Assembly: GCF_002305855.1 (NCBI RefSeq) | Contig: NZ_CP022163.1 | Location: 2,108,292 to 2,172,291 of the forward strand | DNA length: 64,000 nucleotides | Origin: Melittangium boletus DSM 14713 | Lineage (GTDB): Bacteria > Myxococcota > Myxococcia > Myxococcales > Myxococcaceae | Reading direction: 5' to 3' | Shown: one piece after another, positions 1 to 7,831 of the stretch | Position numbering within the stretch: position 1 is the stretch's first letter | How the letters are laid out: every line of letters begins with the position of its first letter | Notes under the pieces: model-generated | What the model saw: only the letters and a program-made list of their open reading frames with translations | Databases searched by the model: none | Told to the model about the DNA's origin: nothing | Position numbers and translations under genes: made by a program

Positions 1-1
1 C

Positions 2-628
2 GACCTGTTGGTGTTCACCGCGGGCATCTTCGCGGCGCCGAAGCGCCAGGAGACCGCAGAGGGGCTCGAGCGCGATATCGCGGTGAGCTACCTGAATCGC
101 CTCGTGATGCTTCGTGAGCTCGCGCCGCGTCTTGGCAAGGGGCGACCTGCTGAACGCGCGAAGCTGAAGCCGCGGGTGTTCGTGATGGGCTATCCGGGGA
201 CGGGCCAGGCCGGCACACTCGGCGATCTCAACGCCGACAGGTCCTACAGCGCGATGACGGTGCACATGAACACCGTTGCAGGCAACGAGATGCTCGTCCT
301 CGACGCGGCGAAGCGATACCCACACGCGACGTTCTTCGGCCTGAACCCCGGTCTCATCAAGACGAACATCCGCGACAACTTCTTCGGCAAGGACTCGTTC
401 AAGTCGCGCTTCATGGAGACGCTGATCGGATTCTTCACGCCGAGCCCGGAGACATACGCGGCGCGCATCACGCCGCTGCTCGTCTCGCCCGACCTTGAAG
501 GCCACAGCGGGGCGCTGTTCAACCAGAAAGGCTTCGCGATCATGCCCTCGCCAACGCTCGCGGACGGCGCGCACGTCGCCAAGTTCCTGGCGGAGTCGGA
601 GGCGCTGGTCGCACGGGCGACGGGATGA
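2..628 (+). CDS. Short-chain dehydrogenase/reductase family protein, 5' end outside the window
   Basis: The reading frame is already open at base 2, so the N-terminus, including the TGxxxGxG cofactor loop, lies upstream of the window. The visible part starts with DLLVFTAGIFAAP, the strand-4 segment that follows the Rossmann half in SDR proteins (usual motif NNAG; here TAG). Then come a long helix, a strand (RVFVMGYPG) where SDRs carry the catalytic Ser, and LNPGLIKTNI, which matches the PG-motif region after the Tyr-x3-Lys helix. A clear YxxxK is not evident, so it may belong to an atypical or extended SDR group. It ends in TGA and is followed by IS debris. Family call by pattern; substrate unknown. 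Confidence 0.6.
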   Translation, partial: DLLVFTAGIFAAPKRQETAEGLERDIAVSYLNRLVMLRELAPRLGKGRPAERAKLKPRVFVMGYPGTGQAGTLGDLNADRSYSAMTVHMNTVAGNEMLVLDAAKRYPHATFFGLNPGLIKTNIRDNFFGKDSFKSRFMETLIGFFTPSPETYAARITPLLVSPDLEGHSGALFNQKGFAIMPSPTLADGAHVAKFLAESEALVARATG

Positions 629-646
629 ACGGCGAACACTACTGCG

Positions 647-835
647 TTAGTGCCACTGCGTCAGCCTGCACCAGAAGGTGACGCCGCTGGGCCAGGCGCA
701 AGTGGCCGACATCGCGGCCCAGGGCACGCCCGTCTTCTGGGCGAAGACGATGCCCTCAAGGGCCTTGCGGTCATCCACCGGCTTTCTACGTGTGCCTGAA
801 GAGGGCTGCACCGCCTCTCCACCGGCCCGGCGCAC
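647..835 (-). pseudogene. Remnant of an IS5-family transposase N-terminus (DUF4096-like)
   Basis: A 62-codon open frame reads RRKPVDDRKALEGIVFAQK then TGVPWAAM and SGVTFWCRLTQW. This follows the conserved start of IS5/DUF4096 transposases (R-x-P-x-D-D-R-x-x-L-x-G-I, T-G-x-P-W, G-x-T-x-W-R-R-L). The frame stops at TGGCAC, and none of the DDE catalytic core follows toward the dehydrogenase gene, so this is a truncated, non-functional scrap. It sits just outside the left attachment-like repeat, which fits a hot spot of repeated insertion. The family assignment rests on motif resemblance only. Confidence 0.6.
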
Positions 836-901
836 AGCCCTGGCGGCCCCCCTCCGCGGCCTTCCCCTCCCCCTCCGCTCCCTCCCTCACCCTCCACAGG
901 G
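804..901. repeat. Imperfect ~98-bp GC-rich repeat, copy 1
   Basis: This stretch runs from ggctgca to acaggg and aligns end to end with 1458-1556. Shared blocks include ggctgca, cgcacagcc, ggccct, cctccctc and acaggg, with many substitutions between them. Copy 1 overlaps the 5' end and upstream flank of the IS5-type scrap on the minus strand. It may be the left end of a decayed insertion sequence present twice, or an older duplicated leader. Nothing in it looks coding. Confidence 0.5.
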
Positions 902-923
902 CCCTCCTCCCGCCTATACTCGG

Positions 924-964
924 GATTTGGTCCAAATTTGGTCCGACAAGAACCGATTTGGTCC
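924..964. repeat. Three helically phased copies of RATTTGGTCC
   Basis: Decamers at 924-933, 935-944 and 955-964 (gatttggtcc, aatttggtcc, gatttggtcc) are spaced 11 and 20 bp apart, so they would lie on one face of the helix. They lie 64-104 bp outside the left attachment-like core. Short phased direct repeats beside an att core are typical of integrase arm-type or other cooperative protein sites. The role here is inferred. Confidence 0.5.
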
Positions 965-1027
965 CCTGATGCGAGCCGTGCCTCCTTTTTAGGAGTGGGT
1001 TCGACTCAAGGCGGCGGGCAACCTCTA

Positions 1028-1052
1028 GTGGAAGCGGCGGGAATCGAACCCG
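1028..1052. repeat. Left attachment-site-like repeat (tRNA/tmRNA T-arm sequence)
   Basis: This 25-bp stretch matches 14563-14587 at 24 positions. Read on the minus strand it begins CGGGTTCGATTC and runs into a Ser-tRNA/tmRNA-like acceptor strand, as in the 3' end of a tRNA or tmRNA, the usual crossover site for tyrosine integrases. It is one arm of an 11-bp inverted repeat: gggttcgactc at 997-1007 faces gaatcgaaccc at 1041-1051. No matching tRNA body was found to the right, so this copy fits the displaced fragment left behind by integration. Confidence 0.6.
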
Positions 1053-1179
1053 TGAATCAGGCGATGGAAAACCCTAAGCAGGACGCGCTGTTACCCGCTA
1101 TCGCCTTGATTCTCCTCGGGTTCGTCATCCCGTCCCGTCCCACGCCGTTCCCCCGTGTTCCGCCTCGAACCACGCTGGA

Positions 1180-1200
1180 GGGGCACACTGAGGGTACATG
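1180..1200. repeat. 21-bp repeat matching the integrase stop-codon region
   Basis: The stretch ggggcacactgaggg-t-acatg matches 14484-14504 at 20 of 21 bases. In the right copy it encodes the last Gly-Ala-His and stop of the integrase plus ten downstream bases. Here the same frame also reads Gly-Ala-His-stop but is not preceded by integrase sequence. It may be the 3' tip of an earlier related integrase gene, which would point to a second, older insertion at this locus. Confidence 0.5.
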
Positions 1201-1457
1201 CAGCCCAACAGGGTAAAGCCGCTCATGGACGCGAGCGACCAGAGTTCCCCGGTCTACCGGGGCTCACAAGAGGTCCGTGGGAGCATAGCGGTAGCGTGTG
1301 CCCTGGCGAGGTATGGCTGGCAACCTGCTCAGCTGACTCCGGAACGAGTGCCCCACAGAGTGCGTGGTGTTGAGCCTCAAGCAGCAGTTGCCCACAACCC
1401 CCCGACTCCTGCCGGGCCCTCGTGGGAGGGCGGCCTGAGCCGACGTGCGTCCCAAGG

Positions 1458-1556
1458 GGCTGCATGGCCTCTACTCCGGGCCCCGCGCACAGCCCGGATG
1501 GCACCCGTCAGCGGCCCTCCTCGGCCCCTCTGCATCCTCCCTCCCCCTCAACAGGG
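1458..1556. repeat. Imperfect ~99-bp GC-rich repeat, copy 2
   Basis: Diverged direct copy of 804-901, in the same orientation and 654 bp downstream. Here no transposase-like frame follows on the minus strand. The two copies straddle the left attachment-like site, so one lies outside and one inside the inferred element. Confidence 0.5.
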
Positions 1557-1627
1557 AGCCATCCCTATTGAGCGTCACAGTCGCCGGTATTTGCATAGCG
1601 GCACGCTTACCCTGCGACTTACAGTGG

Positions 1628-2392
1628 ATGCCCTCTACCATGTTTATTTACCTTCCAGTGGATGTATTCGGTCATCAAACGGGCCTGTGTTTTGCAGACG
1701 ACCATCCAGAGTGGGAGGGGTTACACCCCTCTTTGTATCAAGGTGAGCATCTATATGTACCGGACGATCAGTTCTGCGACGCGGCCATCGTCCCAGATGT
1801 AACCCTCCAGTACGACGGCCGCACATTCGTCTCTACGGAGCATCCCCCTGACCGGCGCGGAATCGTACTGCTACTGGAATCGCCCCATCGAGACGAATAT
1901 GAGCACCAGACTCGTCGGCAAGGCCGGATTGGGACATTCAGGCCTCGAGAACCGCTGTGGGGCAAGCGCGCCAATCTCTCATTCCTCCCGGACTTGCTAG
2001 CGTGCATCCAGAACATGAGACGCGCCGTCGTACCCGCACTCACAGAAGTGCCCCTCACGCTCTGTAACCCGGTGCCGCTCCAAACCTCGCTTCATCGACT
2101 TTATGCGAGTCGCCGTGACGGGCTAAAGGCACACATCAGAACAGTCGTGTGGAAACAATTGTTCGGTCTGCGAGTGATCGAGCAAAACTTTGGTATTCGA
2201 CTCCGCCGCTATCGTCCACTCCTCATTCTTGATGGATGCACCAAGCCGCTCAGTGACCAGCTAATGCAGACGTTTACGAATTTGGGCCTTACGCGGCACA
2301 AGATCGTAAAAGTGCGCCATCCCTCATATTGGGACGCCATCGATGACCTCATCGACGAGCAACGGCGAATGATGGCGAGGGGGGAGCGTTGA
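1628..2392 (+). CDS. Putative uracil-DNA-glycosylase-fold protein of unknown function
   Basis: This 254-codon gene lies in DNA visibly AT-richer than its surroundings. ATG at 1628 was chosen and ATG 1640 is the alternative; neither has a strong ribosome site. Three blocks are spaced as in the UDG superfamily: IVLLLESPHRDEY near residue 80, LCNPVPLQTSL near 145, and KVRHPSYWD near 230. In UDGs the first block carries the GxxPG-type water-activating motif and the last an HPS loop. The resemblance is suggestive, not proof; the protein could equally be a nuclease-like domain of unnamed family. It is convergent with the RelA/SpoT gene 220 bp away, and both share the low-GC composition, so they may have arrived together. 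Confidence 0.45.
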   Translation: MPSTMFIYLPVDVFGHQTGLCFADDHPEWEGLHPSLYQGEHLYVPDDQFCDAAIVPDVTLQYDGRTFVSTEHPPDRRGIVLLLESPHRDEYEHQTRRQGRIGTFRPREPLWGKRANLSFLPDLLACIQNMRRAVVPALTEVPLTLCNPVPLQTSLHRLYASRRDGLKAHIRTVVWKQLFGLRVIEQNFGIRLRRYRPLLILDGCTKPLSDQLMQTFTNLGLTRHKIVKVRHPSYWDAIDDLIDEQRRMMARGER

Positions 2393-2612
2393 CGGCAGGT
2401 TACTTCTAGCAGGGCCCCGGACGGCGTCTTCGCGCCGCAGGAGAGGATCGTGCGCTTCGAGGCTTTGCCTCCACCCACGCAAGGTGAGGCGGAGAATTTA
2501 GAATTTGCTGCGGGTGGGATAATGCTTCGGGTCACTCGAAAGTCGCTGCGACGAAGGCAAACGGACGGAACTCATCTCGGATGTGACTTGACTTCGCCTA
2601 TGTACAGGCATC

Positions 2613-3713
2613 TCAGGCCTTGCCCTTTTTTTTCGATACACTCTTGTATACATCCAAGACTCGGCGGGCGATATCGGGGCGGTCCTCCGATTCTTCAATA
2701 TTCTCTAGGTTGAGGAACATCTCCACCCTGCTCGTCTCTCCCGTCTGGGCAGTGAGCACATACAAGAGATAGAACACGGAGATCCCCGCCACTAGGCGAT
2801 CGTGTTTATCATTCTCCATCCAGTGCTCAGCAAAACTAACTACCACATCGCTATTGGTTGTGAGCGCCGACTCCAACTGTTGAATCGTCCGAGCACCAAA
2901 TGCACTAAGAACATCCACCTCCCGTCCCAAGCTTACGTCAGAATGTTCATATCGAACCTTGGCACCGACACAGGCCATGATCTGCTCGTCAATCGCCTTG
3001 ACATGCTCATTGCCATTAAAGAATATGCCCAGCGAAACTTTATTAATTTCGATCTCGGCCGGTTCTTGCTTGATCCTCGCAAGAACGTCCTCCTCATAAC
3101 GCGCAAGCTCTTGCCGTATCGTCTTGAACTCCTCATCCGCTAATTCTAGAAGCCCGGCCAACCGAGAGAATCTCCTTCTAATTTTGGCGGGTACCTCAAG
3201 GCTTGTCTTGTATCCGAGGTCGTGCTCGATTTCAGCCCAGGCGTGCTGCAAGATCGAGCGTACTTGCACTTCAGCTTTTATGTTGGGAAGACGCTTGTAT
3301 TCTGCCATATTACGTCGGTTGGCAGACAACCCCAACACGTAGTGTAATGACAAATAACCGAACCGAGCAGGATCGATCAAGGAGCGCTTGTCGACTGAGT
3401 TCGTGCGATCAATTTCGAATTCCTGCTCGATCAATTTTGCAACAATATCCACGTCATCTGCGAAATAGGTGATAACTCTAATTCCTACAATATCCGTTAT
3501 GTCGTCCAGGCTTCCGTATGATTTGCCTGGGCGGGCGAACTTCTTCGCTAGACTGTCTCGCTCCTTGACACGACAGTTGATGGAGTGAGCGACTAGCTTG
3601 TTCGCGAGGAGAATCTCTTCGATGAGCAGGCGAGTCCGATCAGCAAAAAGCCGGAGAGATCCAGTCTTCTCGTCGTATTGTCTAAGTATCTCGTCAATTT
3701 TGCTTTGTTCCAT
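2613..3713 (-). CDS. Stand-alone RelA/SpoT-domain nucleotide synthetase (toxSAS/CapRel-like candidate)
   Basis: A 366-residue protein with a full RelA/SpoT nucleotidyltransferase domain (PF04607 type). Visible blocks are NCRVKERDS (about 46-54, G-loop/phosphate binding), DDITDIVGIRV (70-80, with the catalytic Asp region), FGYLSLHYVL (118-127) and EVQVRSILQHAWAEIEH (148-164). There is no HD hydrolase domain and no TGS/ACT regulatory half, so it should only make (p)ppGpp-like nucleotides or pyrophosphorylate tRNA. The roughly 150-residue C-terminal region is not identified; total length is close to that of CapRel-type fused toxin-antitoxins. The gene is AT-richer than its neighbours. Its ATG overlaps the stop of the upstream small ORF (TAATG), suggesting coupling. 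A role in phage defence is an inference from family and location. Confidence 0.85.
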   Translation of the reverse strand: MEQSKIDEILRQYDEKTGSLRLFADRTRLLIEEILLANKLVAHSINCRVKERDSLAKKFARPGKSYGSLDDITDIVGIRVITYFADDVDIVAKLIEQEFEIDRTNSVDKRSLIDPARFGYLSLHYVLGLSANRRNMAEYKRLPNIKAEVQVRSILQHAWAEIEHDLGYKTSLEVPAKIRRRFSRLAGLLELADEEFKTIRQELARYEEDVLARIKQEPAEIEINKVSLGIFFNGNEHVKAIDEQIMACVGAKVRYEHSDVSLGREVDVLSAFGARTIQQLESALTTNSDVVVSFAEHWMENDKHDRLVAGISVFYLLYVLTAQTGETSRVEMFLNLENIEESEDRPDIARRVLDVYKSVSKKKGKA

Positions 3714-4183
3714 TAGAGATCTAGATTATAGGAAGCATTGGAGTCGTCCAGAAAAGGTGCAGCAATCCGCCCGTGCCCCGAGAGGGTGTCAAAGAACTTG
3801 AGCGACGAGACCCGGCACGACACGCGGTGGGAATGAGAAGAGCGGAAAGGTGGCGATGGCTTCGCGCTGAAGGCGGGTAGGTAGCACTTGCCTTGGTGGT
3901 CGTGGAGAGAATCCGGGCAGAGAGCCCGAGCCGAGCGCCCGCCGATCTCCGGGAAGCGCTCGTAGGCCCGTTTAAGCGCGTCTAGGTGCGCAGGGTTGTC
4001 CAGGTCGAGCGGCGCATCGGGTTGCACGCACCCGCCTTCCCGGGCCGCTGGGAACAGTGAGGCGCGCACCTGGAGCGCGCCGGGGGGGGCCCAGTGGCGC
4101 GGCGGCTCGCGATGGGGACGGGAGCGGCACACGGCAGCCTCGGCCCCTTGAGTTGAGGTTGGCACGGCTCGCGCTGGCCGCAC
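3713..4183 (-). CDS. Uncertain 156-codon ORF between the DUF2381 gene and the RelA/SpoT gene
   Basis: The frame starts with GTG directly after the TGA of the DUF2381 gene and ends in a TAA whose last base is the A of the RelA/SpoT ATG, so it tiles the gap exactly. The middle (LDLDNPAHLDALKRAYERF) looks protein-like, but the start is rich in Arg and Pro and no family is recognised. Composition shifts from GC-rich to AT-rich near 3760, so it may be a chimera made by a recombination junction. It could be an antitoxin for the synthetase, a decayed gene, or chance. Confidence 0.3.
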   Translation of the reverse strand: MRPARAVPTSTQGAEAAVCRSRPHREPPRHWAPPGALQVRASLFPAAREGGCVQPDAPLDLDNPAHLDALKRAYERFPEIGGRSARALCPDSLHDHQGKCYLPAFSAKPSPPFRSSHSHRVSCRVSSLKFFDTLSGHGRIAAPFLDDSNASYNLDL

Positions 4184-5134
4184 TCAGGGCCCCTTCGCTT
4201 TCCCCTCGGGGAAGGTGACGTTCTCAAGGGTGACGGTGCGCGGCCCGCCTGCCTCCCAGAGCTTGAGCTTACAGGGGCAGCCGAGCTGCACGGGCTTCCC
4301 CTCGATGCCCACCACGACGGCACCGGCCCCATTCGCGGGAATGGGCGCCTCTTGCCACTGGGCAAGCTCCACCTGCTCACCCGTCGAGTCCACCAGTGCC
4401 GCCCCCACCAGCGTCCAGGGCTCAGCGCCGGGGTTAAGTAGGCCCAACCGTACAGCTACGCTTGCCGGGCGGCTCTCGCCCGTGGGCGTGTAGCTGTAGC
4501 TCCAGGCCCCCTTCAGTATGAGCGCGTTGGCTGGCGGCACCGTCAGTAAGCCAAGCTTGTCGGACCCCACGACCCCGGCCCCCTCCAGCCATGCCACCCC
4601 CATGAGCCCGCCCGGCTCCTGACGCTCGGCCAGAAGCCGCGCCTTGTCCTCCTGGCACTGGCGCGCTTCGGCCTGTGCTTCGTCACGCTCTTTCCCGCAC
4701 ACGTCGGGCGGGCGCGGCTGCCGGAACACGTACACCCGGCGCGTCCCCTTTGCCGCATGGCCCACGAGCCAAAAGCTCGCGCTCGCCGGTGCCGCGCCAT
4801 CCGCGAAGCGCACCGTCACCTTGACGCGCTCCCCTGGCAGATAATCCCCCTTGGGAGTGGCGTAGAGACTCAGCCCGTCTTGCCCGAGTGCCCAATCCGC
4901 GAGGCGGCCCCCTGGCTGAAACTCCACTGTCCCCACAGCGACGCGGGAGTCAAAGACGAAGGTCGTCGTCTCGTCTGCGCTCGCGCACACTTCCGGCGCT
5001 CCCTCCGGGGAGCCTGCGGCCAAGTCAAAACGCGCCGTCGCTGCGCAGCGGGGGACGGGGTGCGGTTCTGCGGCTTGCGCAGCGCCAGCGAGCAGAGCGG
5101 CCAGCAGGACGGCACCGGGAGAGGGGGGCAGCAC
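4184..5134 (-). CDS. DUF2381 family secreted protein (TIGR02268 Myxococcus paralogous family)
   Basis: A 316-residue protein with an N-terminal signal peptide (PGAVLLAALLAGAAQA, ending near residue 21). A GTG start follows a GGAGG box. The order of conserved blocks fits the DUF2381 family seen in many copies in myxobacteria: an early Cys-rich segment (VPRCAAT), VCASADETTTFVFDS, a beta-rich domain, a charged helix with ERDEAQAEARQCQEDKARL around 155-175, and a C-terminal half with GCPCKLKLWE. These proteins usually sit beside a transmembrane Ser/Thr kinase, as here, 32 bp downstream of one in the same direction. Presumed envelope location and partnership with the kinase; molecular role unknown. 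Confidence 0.75.
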   Translation of the reverse strand: MLPPSPGAVLLAALLAGAAQAAEPHPVPRCAATARFDLAAGSPEGAPEVCASADETTTFVFDSRVAVGTVEFQPGGRLADWALGQDGLSLYATPKGDYLPGERVKVTVRFADGAAPASASFWLVGHAAKGTRRVYVFRQPRPPDVCGKERDEAQAEARQCQEDKARLLAERQEPGGLMGVAWLEGAGVVGSDKLGLLTVPPANALILKGAWSYSYTPTGESRPASVAVRLGLLNPGAEPWTLVGAALVDSTGEQVELAQWQEAPIPANGAGAVVVGIEGKPVQLGCPCKLKLWEAGGPRTVTLENVTFPEGKAKGP

Positions 5135-5166
5135 GGAAACTCAACCTCCAAAGGGCACGGCAAGGA

Positions 5167-7278
5167 TTAGGGCTGCCCGACAGGCTCAATGAGGAAAACG
5201 CGCGTAGGTGTCTTGGCGTTGCCGGGCGTGCTTCCGGGAGTGAGGCACACGCCGAAGCCGGGGGGGCATTCAAAACGCTTGCCGTGCTCGTCCATGTAGA
5301 GCGTGTTGCCATCCAGGCCAGCAACCAAACACACAGGAAGAGTCCCAACGCCTGGAATCTTCGCCTCGGTGAAGGTGCCGAAAAGGCGGTTGTCTCCGAG
5401 CTTCCACTGTCCAAGTAGCAGGCTCCCGGCAGGTAGATTGCCCACGAAACCGTAGATGCCGGTTTGGAGGGTAGCGGGGCCATCCTTCACCCTGGCCGCC
5501 TCTCCGGCCTCTCCCTTGTACCCTTTGACCGTGGCGGTCTCGTCGCGGCCAGTGACGTTGAACCGCTCGTGGGTTTTCCGCCAATCCTGGGGGCAGGTAA
5601 TCGCGGGGGGCTCGTTGCGCACCTGGGAAGCGGGCGCGGTGCATCCCCCGTCGAGCAGCGCACAGACCGCCACGGCTGCGGGTTTCACCGGCAAGCGGAA
5701 CCCTGCGCCTTGCGTCTGCGTTTTCGGCGTTTCGTTCTTGGGCGTGTGAGCGGACGTGCGAAGCATGGCGTTAGCGGTAGACGCGGGAAGTTGAGCCCCA
5801 ACGGGTGCCGCGTCTCCTCCGGGGAGAGATTCCAGCGCCTTTGCATCGGACGCCACTTCACGACCGCGCACGCCTGCATCGGTTGCGCTGGTGGCGGGGG
5901 ACGTGGACGGTAGCGGCAGCTCGGGCCGGGCCTCGCTGGTGCGGTTTGAAGAGCCAGGTCCCCCCAGGTTCGCGCCCACGGACAGGACAACGACGGACAC
6001 CAGCAGCACGGCCCCAGCGAGCCCCAGGCGCCACGCGGCGCGGCGGGGCTGGGGAGCGGCGGCGGCGGGCTCGAGTTCGCGAGCTGGCGGCACCGGGGCG
6101 CTCGGAACGGGCACCTCGCGCTCTGCCGGGGGCGGAGCTGCGCCCGGTGCGTCAACCCTGGGGATCTCGTCCGGGTGTGCGGCTGCGGCTGCGGCCGGGG
6201 GCGGGGGGCCTGCCATCTGCTCGGGCAGCAAGAACACCCGGTCCCTTTTCGGCAGGGGCCGCCCGCGCCGGGGGCGTTGCTTCCTCAGCCTTAGAAACGC
6301 GCGCCGCTGCTCGCTCGCCTCCTGCCGTTCCGGATCGCCGACCGTGGTTGTGAGCTGCGGATCGTCCGGGTCCCCGAGCGGCGGATCCCAGGTGGCGTCG
6401 TTCTCAGCGTTGGACAGGGACTCATTCAAAGCCGAGCACAACGTCGCAACCAGCGGGAAACGATCCTCCGGTCGCTCAGCAAGCATCCTCATGCACAGCA
6501 GCGAGGCTGCCAGCGGCACGCGCGGATTGACGACGTGGGGTGCATACGGCCTATGCGTCAAAATGCGCTCGCGCAGTCCATCCAGCCCACCCGGATCCGT
6601 GGCCTCGCCAAAGGGCAGCTCATCCGTCAGCAGCCAGTAATAGGCGACGCCCAACGCCCACATCTCGTCGGCCGTGCTGTACTCGTATTGACCCGCGCCG
6701 TCAGGGTTGGCTCGTTTGAAGCGGATCTGCTCGGGGGATCGGAATTCCTCTGTCCCCGGTGGGAGCTGCGAGCCGGTGACAGTCGGGGCGCTGACAAGCG
6801 AACCAATCCCGAAATCAATCAGGATGGGGCGCTCGCTTCCTTCCCGAATGAGAATGTTCTCAGGCTTCACGTCACGGTGAAACACGCCCGCCGCGTGTAC
6901 CTCCCCGAGCGTTACCGCCACTTCCAAAACGATGCGCGTCGCCTTCCGCGCCGATGGGTTTTGGCTGTAGGCAAACGCAAAGAGCGTGTCGCCCGGCACG
7001 AATTCCATCACGATATAGGGATGGCCGATAACCGGGTCGGGCCAGAAGTCCGAGCCCACGTAGCGGACGACGCCGGGGTTCTCCAGGTGAATGAGAATGC
7101 CGATCTCACGCTTGCCCCTGCCGTCCAGCGTGGAAACCAAGAGAAGCTTCAACGCAAAGAAGCTACCCCCGCGCTCGACCTTGTAGACGATCCCGAGGCC
7201 CCCCGCGCCCAAGAACCCCACGATCTTGTAGTCCCCGATCATGTCGCCGATGTTCGGGTGCCTGAGTGTCAGTCCCAC
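5167..7278 (-). CDS. Transmembrane Hanks-type serine/threonine protein kinase
   Basis: A 703-residue protein with a GTG start 11 bp after an AGGAGG box. The N-terminal kinase domain looks active: glycine loop LGAGGLG (23-29), FALKLLL with Lys44, HRDVKPENIL with Asp136, IDFGIGS with Asp155, and activation-segment GTEEFRSPEQ. A low-complexity Pro/Ala/Arg-rich linker follows, then one membrane segment at about 411-435 (AWRLGLAGAVLLVSVVV), leaving roughly 265 residues outside the cytoplasm. The outer part has several Cys residues and repeated short strands, perhaps a ligand-binding or cell-wall domain of unknown family. It is followed by the DUF2381 gene and preceded by an XRE regulator 153 bp upstream. 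It probably phosphorylates cytoplasmic targets, possibly the XRE proteins; that is inference. Confidence 0.88.
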   Translation of the reverse strand: MGLTLRHPNIGDMIGDYKIVGFLGAGGLGIVYKVERGGSFFALKLLLVSTLDGRGKREIGILIHLENPGVVRYVGSDFWPDPVIGHPYIVMEFVPGDTLFAFAYSQNPSARKATRIVLEVAVTLGEVHAAGVFHRDVKPENILIREGSERPILIDFGIGSLVSAPTVTGSQLPPGTEEFRSPEQIRFKRANPDGAGQYEYSTADEMWALGVAYYWLLTDELPFGEATDPGGLDGLRERILTHRPYAPHVVNPRVPLAASLLCMRMLAERPEDRFPLVATLCSALNESLSNAENDATWDPPLGDPDDPQLTTTVGDPERQEASEQRRAFLRLRKQRPRRGRPLPKRDRVFLLPEQMAGPPPPAAAAAAHPDEIPRVDAPGAAPPPAEREVPVPSAPVPPARELEPAAAAPQPRRAAWRLGLAGAVLLVSVVVLSVGANLGGPGSSNRTSEARPELPLPSTSPATSATDAGVRGREVASDAKALESLPGGDAAPVGAQLPASTANAMLRTSAHTPKNETPKTQTQGAGFRLPVKPAAVAVCALLDGGCTAPASQVRNEPPAITCPQDWRKTHERFNVTGRDETATVKGYKGEAGEAARVKDGPATLQTGIYGFVGNLPAGSLLLGQWKLGDNRLFGTFTEAKIPGVGTLPVCLVAGLDGNTLYMDEHGKRFECPPGFGVCLTPGSTPGNAKTPTRVFLIEPVGQP

Positions 7279-7431
7279 GCTCTACCTCACCTCCTAGATG
7301 GGGGAGCGTAGCATAACCGCAGGGATGCGGCTCAGACAGCGGGACCGGGGCGGCAGGTGGGCCCCTCCAAGGTCGACGCCGCTCCATACCCGCCGCCCAC
7401 CCACCGCCCCAGTCCCTAATCCGAGACGGGC

Positions 7432-7794
7432 CTATTTCTCGCGCATCGGGGCAGCGTCCAGCACGCGCAGCAGACCGACCCCAACCGCGACCTTGGACTC
7501 CGGCCACGTCCGCATGAGCCCGACAGCCTTCCGAGTCTCCGGTGACAGATCCTTGTCAGTGGTAGGCACCTCTCGCGCGCTCATATCCAGGAGCACAGCC
7601 GGGGAAACACCCAACGCGACCGCGAGCCTTCGCAGCGCCGGAACGCTAGGCATCATCCCGCCGCGCTCAATGCGCCCATACACGGCCGGGCTCATCTTTG
7701 CCGCATCAGCCACTTGGGCCTGAGTGAGCCCGAGCCCCTCGCGTGCCGTTCGGGCTGCCTCGCCGAGTCTCTTTTGTAGAAGGTCATCTTCCAT
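7432..7794 (-). CDS. XRE-family helix-turn-helix regulator (copy 1)
   Basis: A 120-residue protein. The HTH (about 16-70) reads REGLGLTQAQVADAAKMSPAV then YGRIERGGMMPSVPALRRLA, the standard Xre/Cro fold in which the second helix pairs with the recognition helix. The 50-residue tail (SPETRKAVGLMRTWPE) matches the tail of the neighbouring XRE gene in layout, so the two are tandem paralogues about half identical in the HTH. It lies 37 bp after the stop of copy 2 and 153 bp before the kinase. It likely binds operator DNA controlling this gene series. Confidence 0.85.
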   Translation of the reverse strand: MEDDLLQKRLGEAARTAREGLGLTQAQVADAAKMSPAVYGRIERGGMMPSVPALRRLAVALGVSPAVLLDMSAREVPTTDKDLSPETRKAVGLMRTWPESKVAVGVGLLRVLDAAPMREK

Positions 7795-7831
7795 GCGGTG
7801 TCCCTCTCAGGTGGCGACGTCCTGTGCCTTA

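Larger units (their letters stand above)
1053..1627. other. Non-coding left flank of the element
   Basis: No convincing gene lies here. It holds a stem-loop next to the att core (gaatcaggcgat at 1054-1065 with atcgccttgattc at 1100-1112, one bulged T), a 21-bp repeat shared with the integrase stop region (1180-1200), and the second copy of the GC-rich repeat (1458-1556). Open frames here lack family motifs and look like chance frames of GC-rich DNA. Confidence 0.5.

Noticed and set aside
1198..1746. A plus-strand 182-codon open frame at the left of the element
   Set aside because: Low-complexity Pro/Arg/Ser-rich translation crossing the GC-rich repeat copy, no motif, and it overlaps the start of the better supported UDG-like gene.
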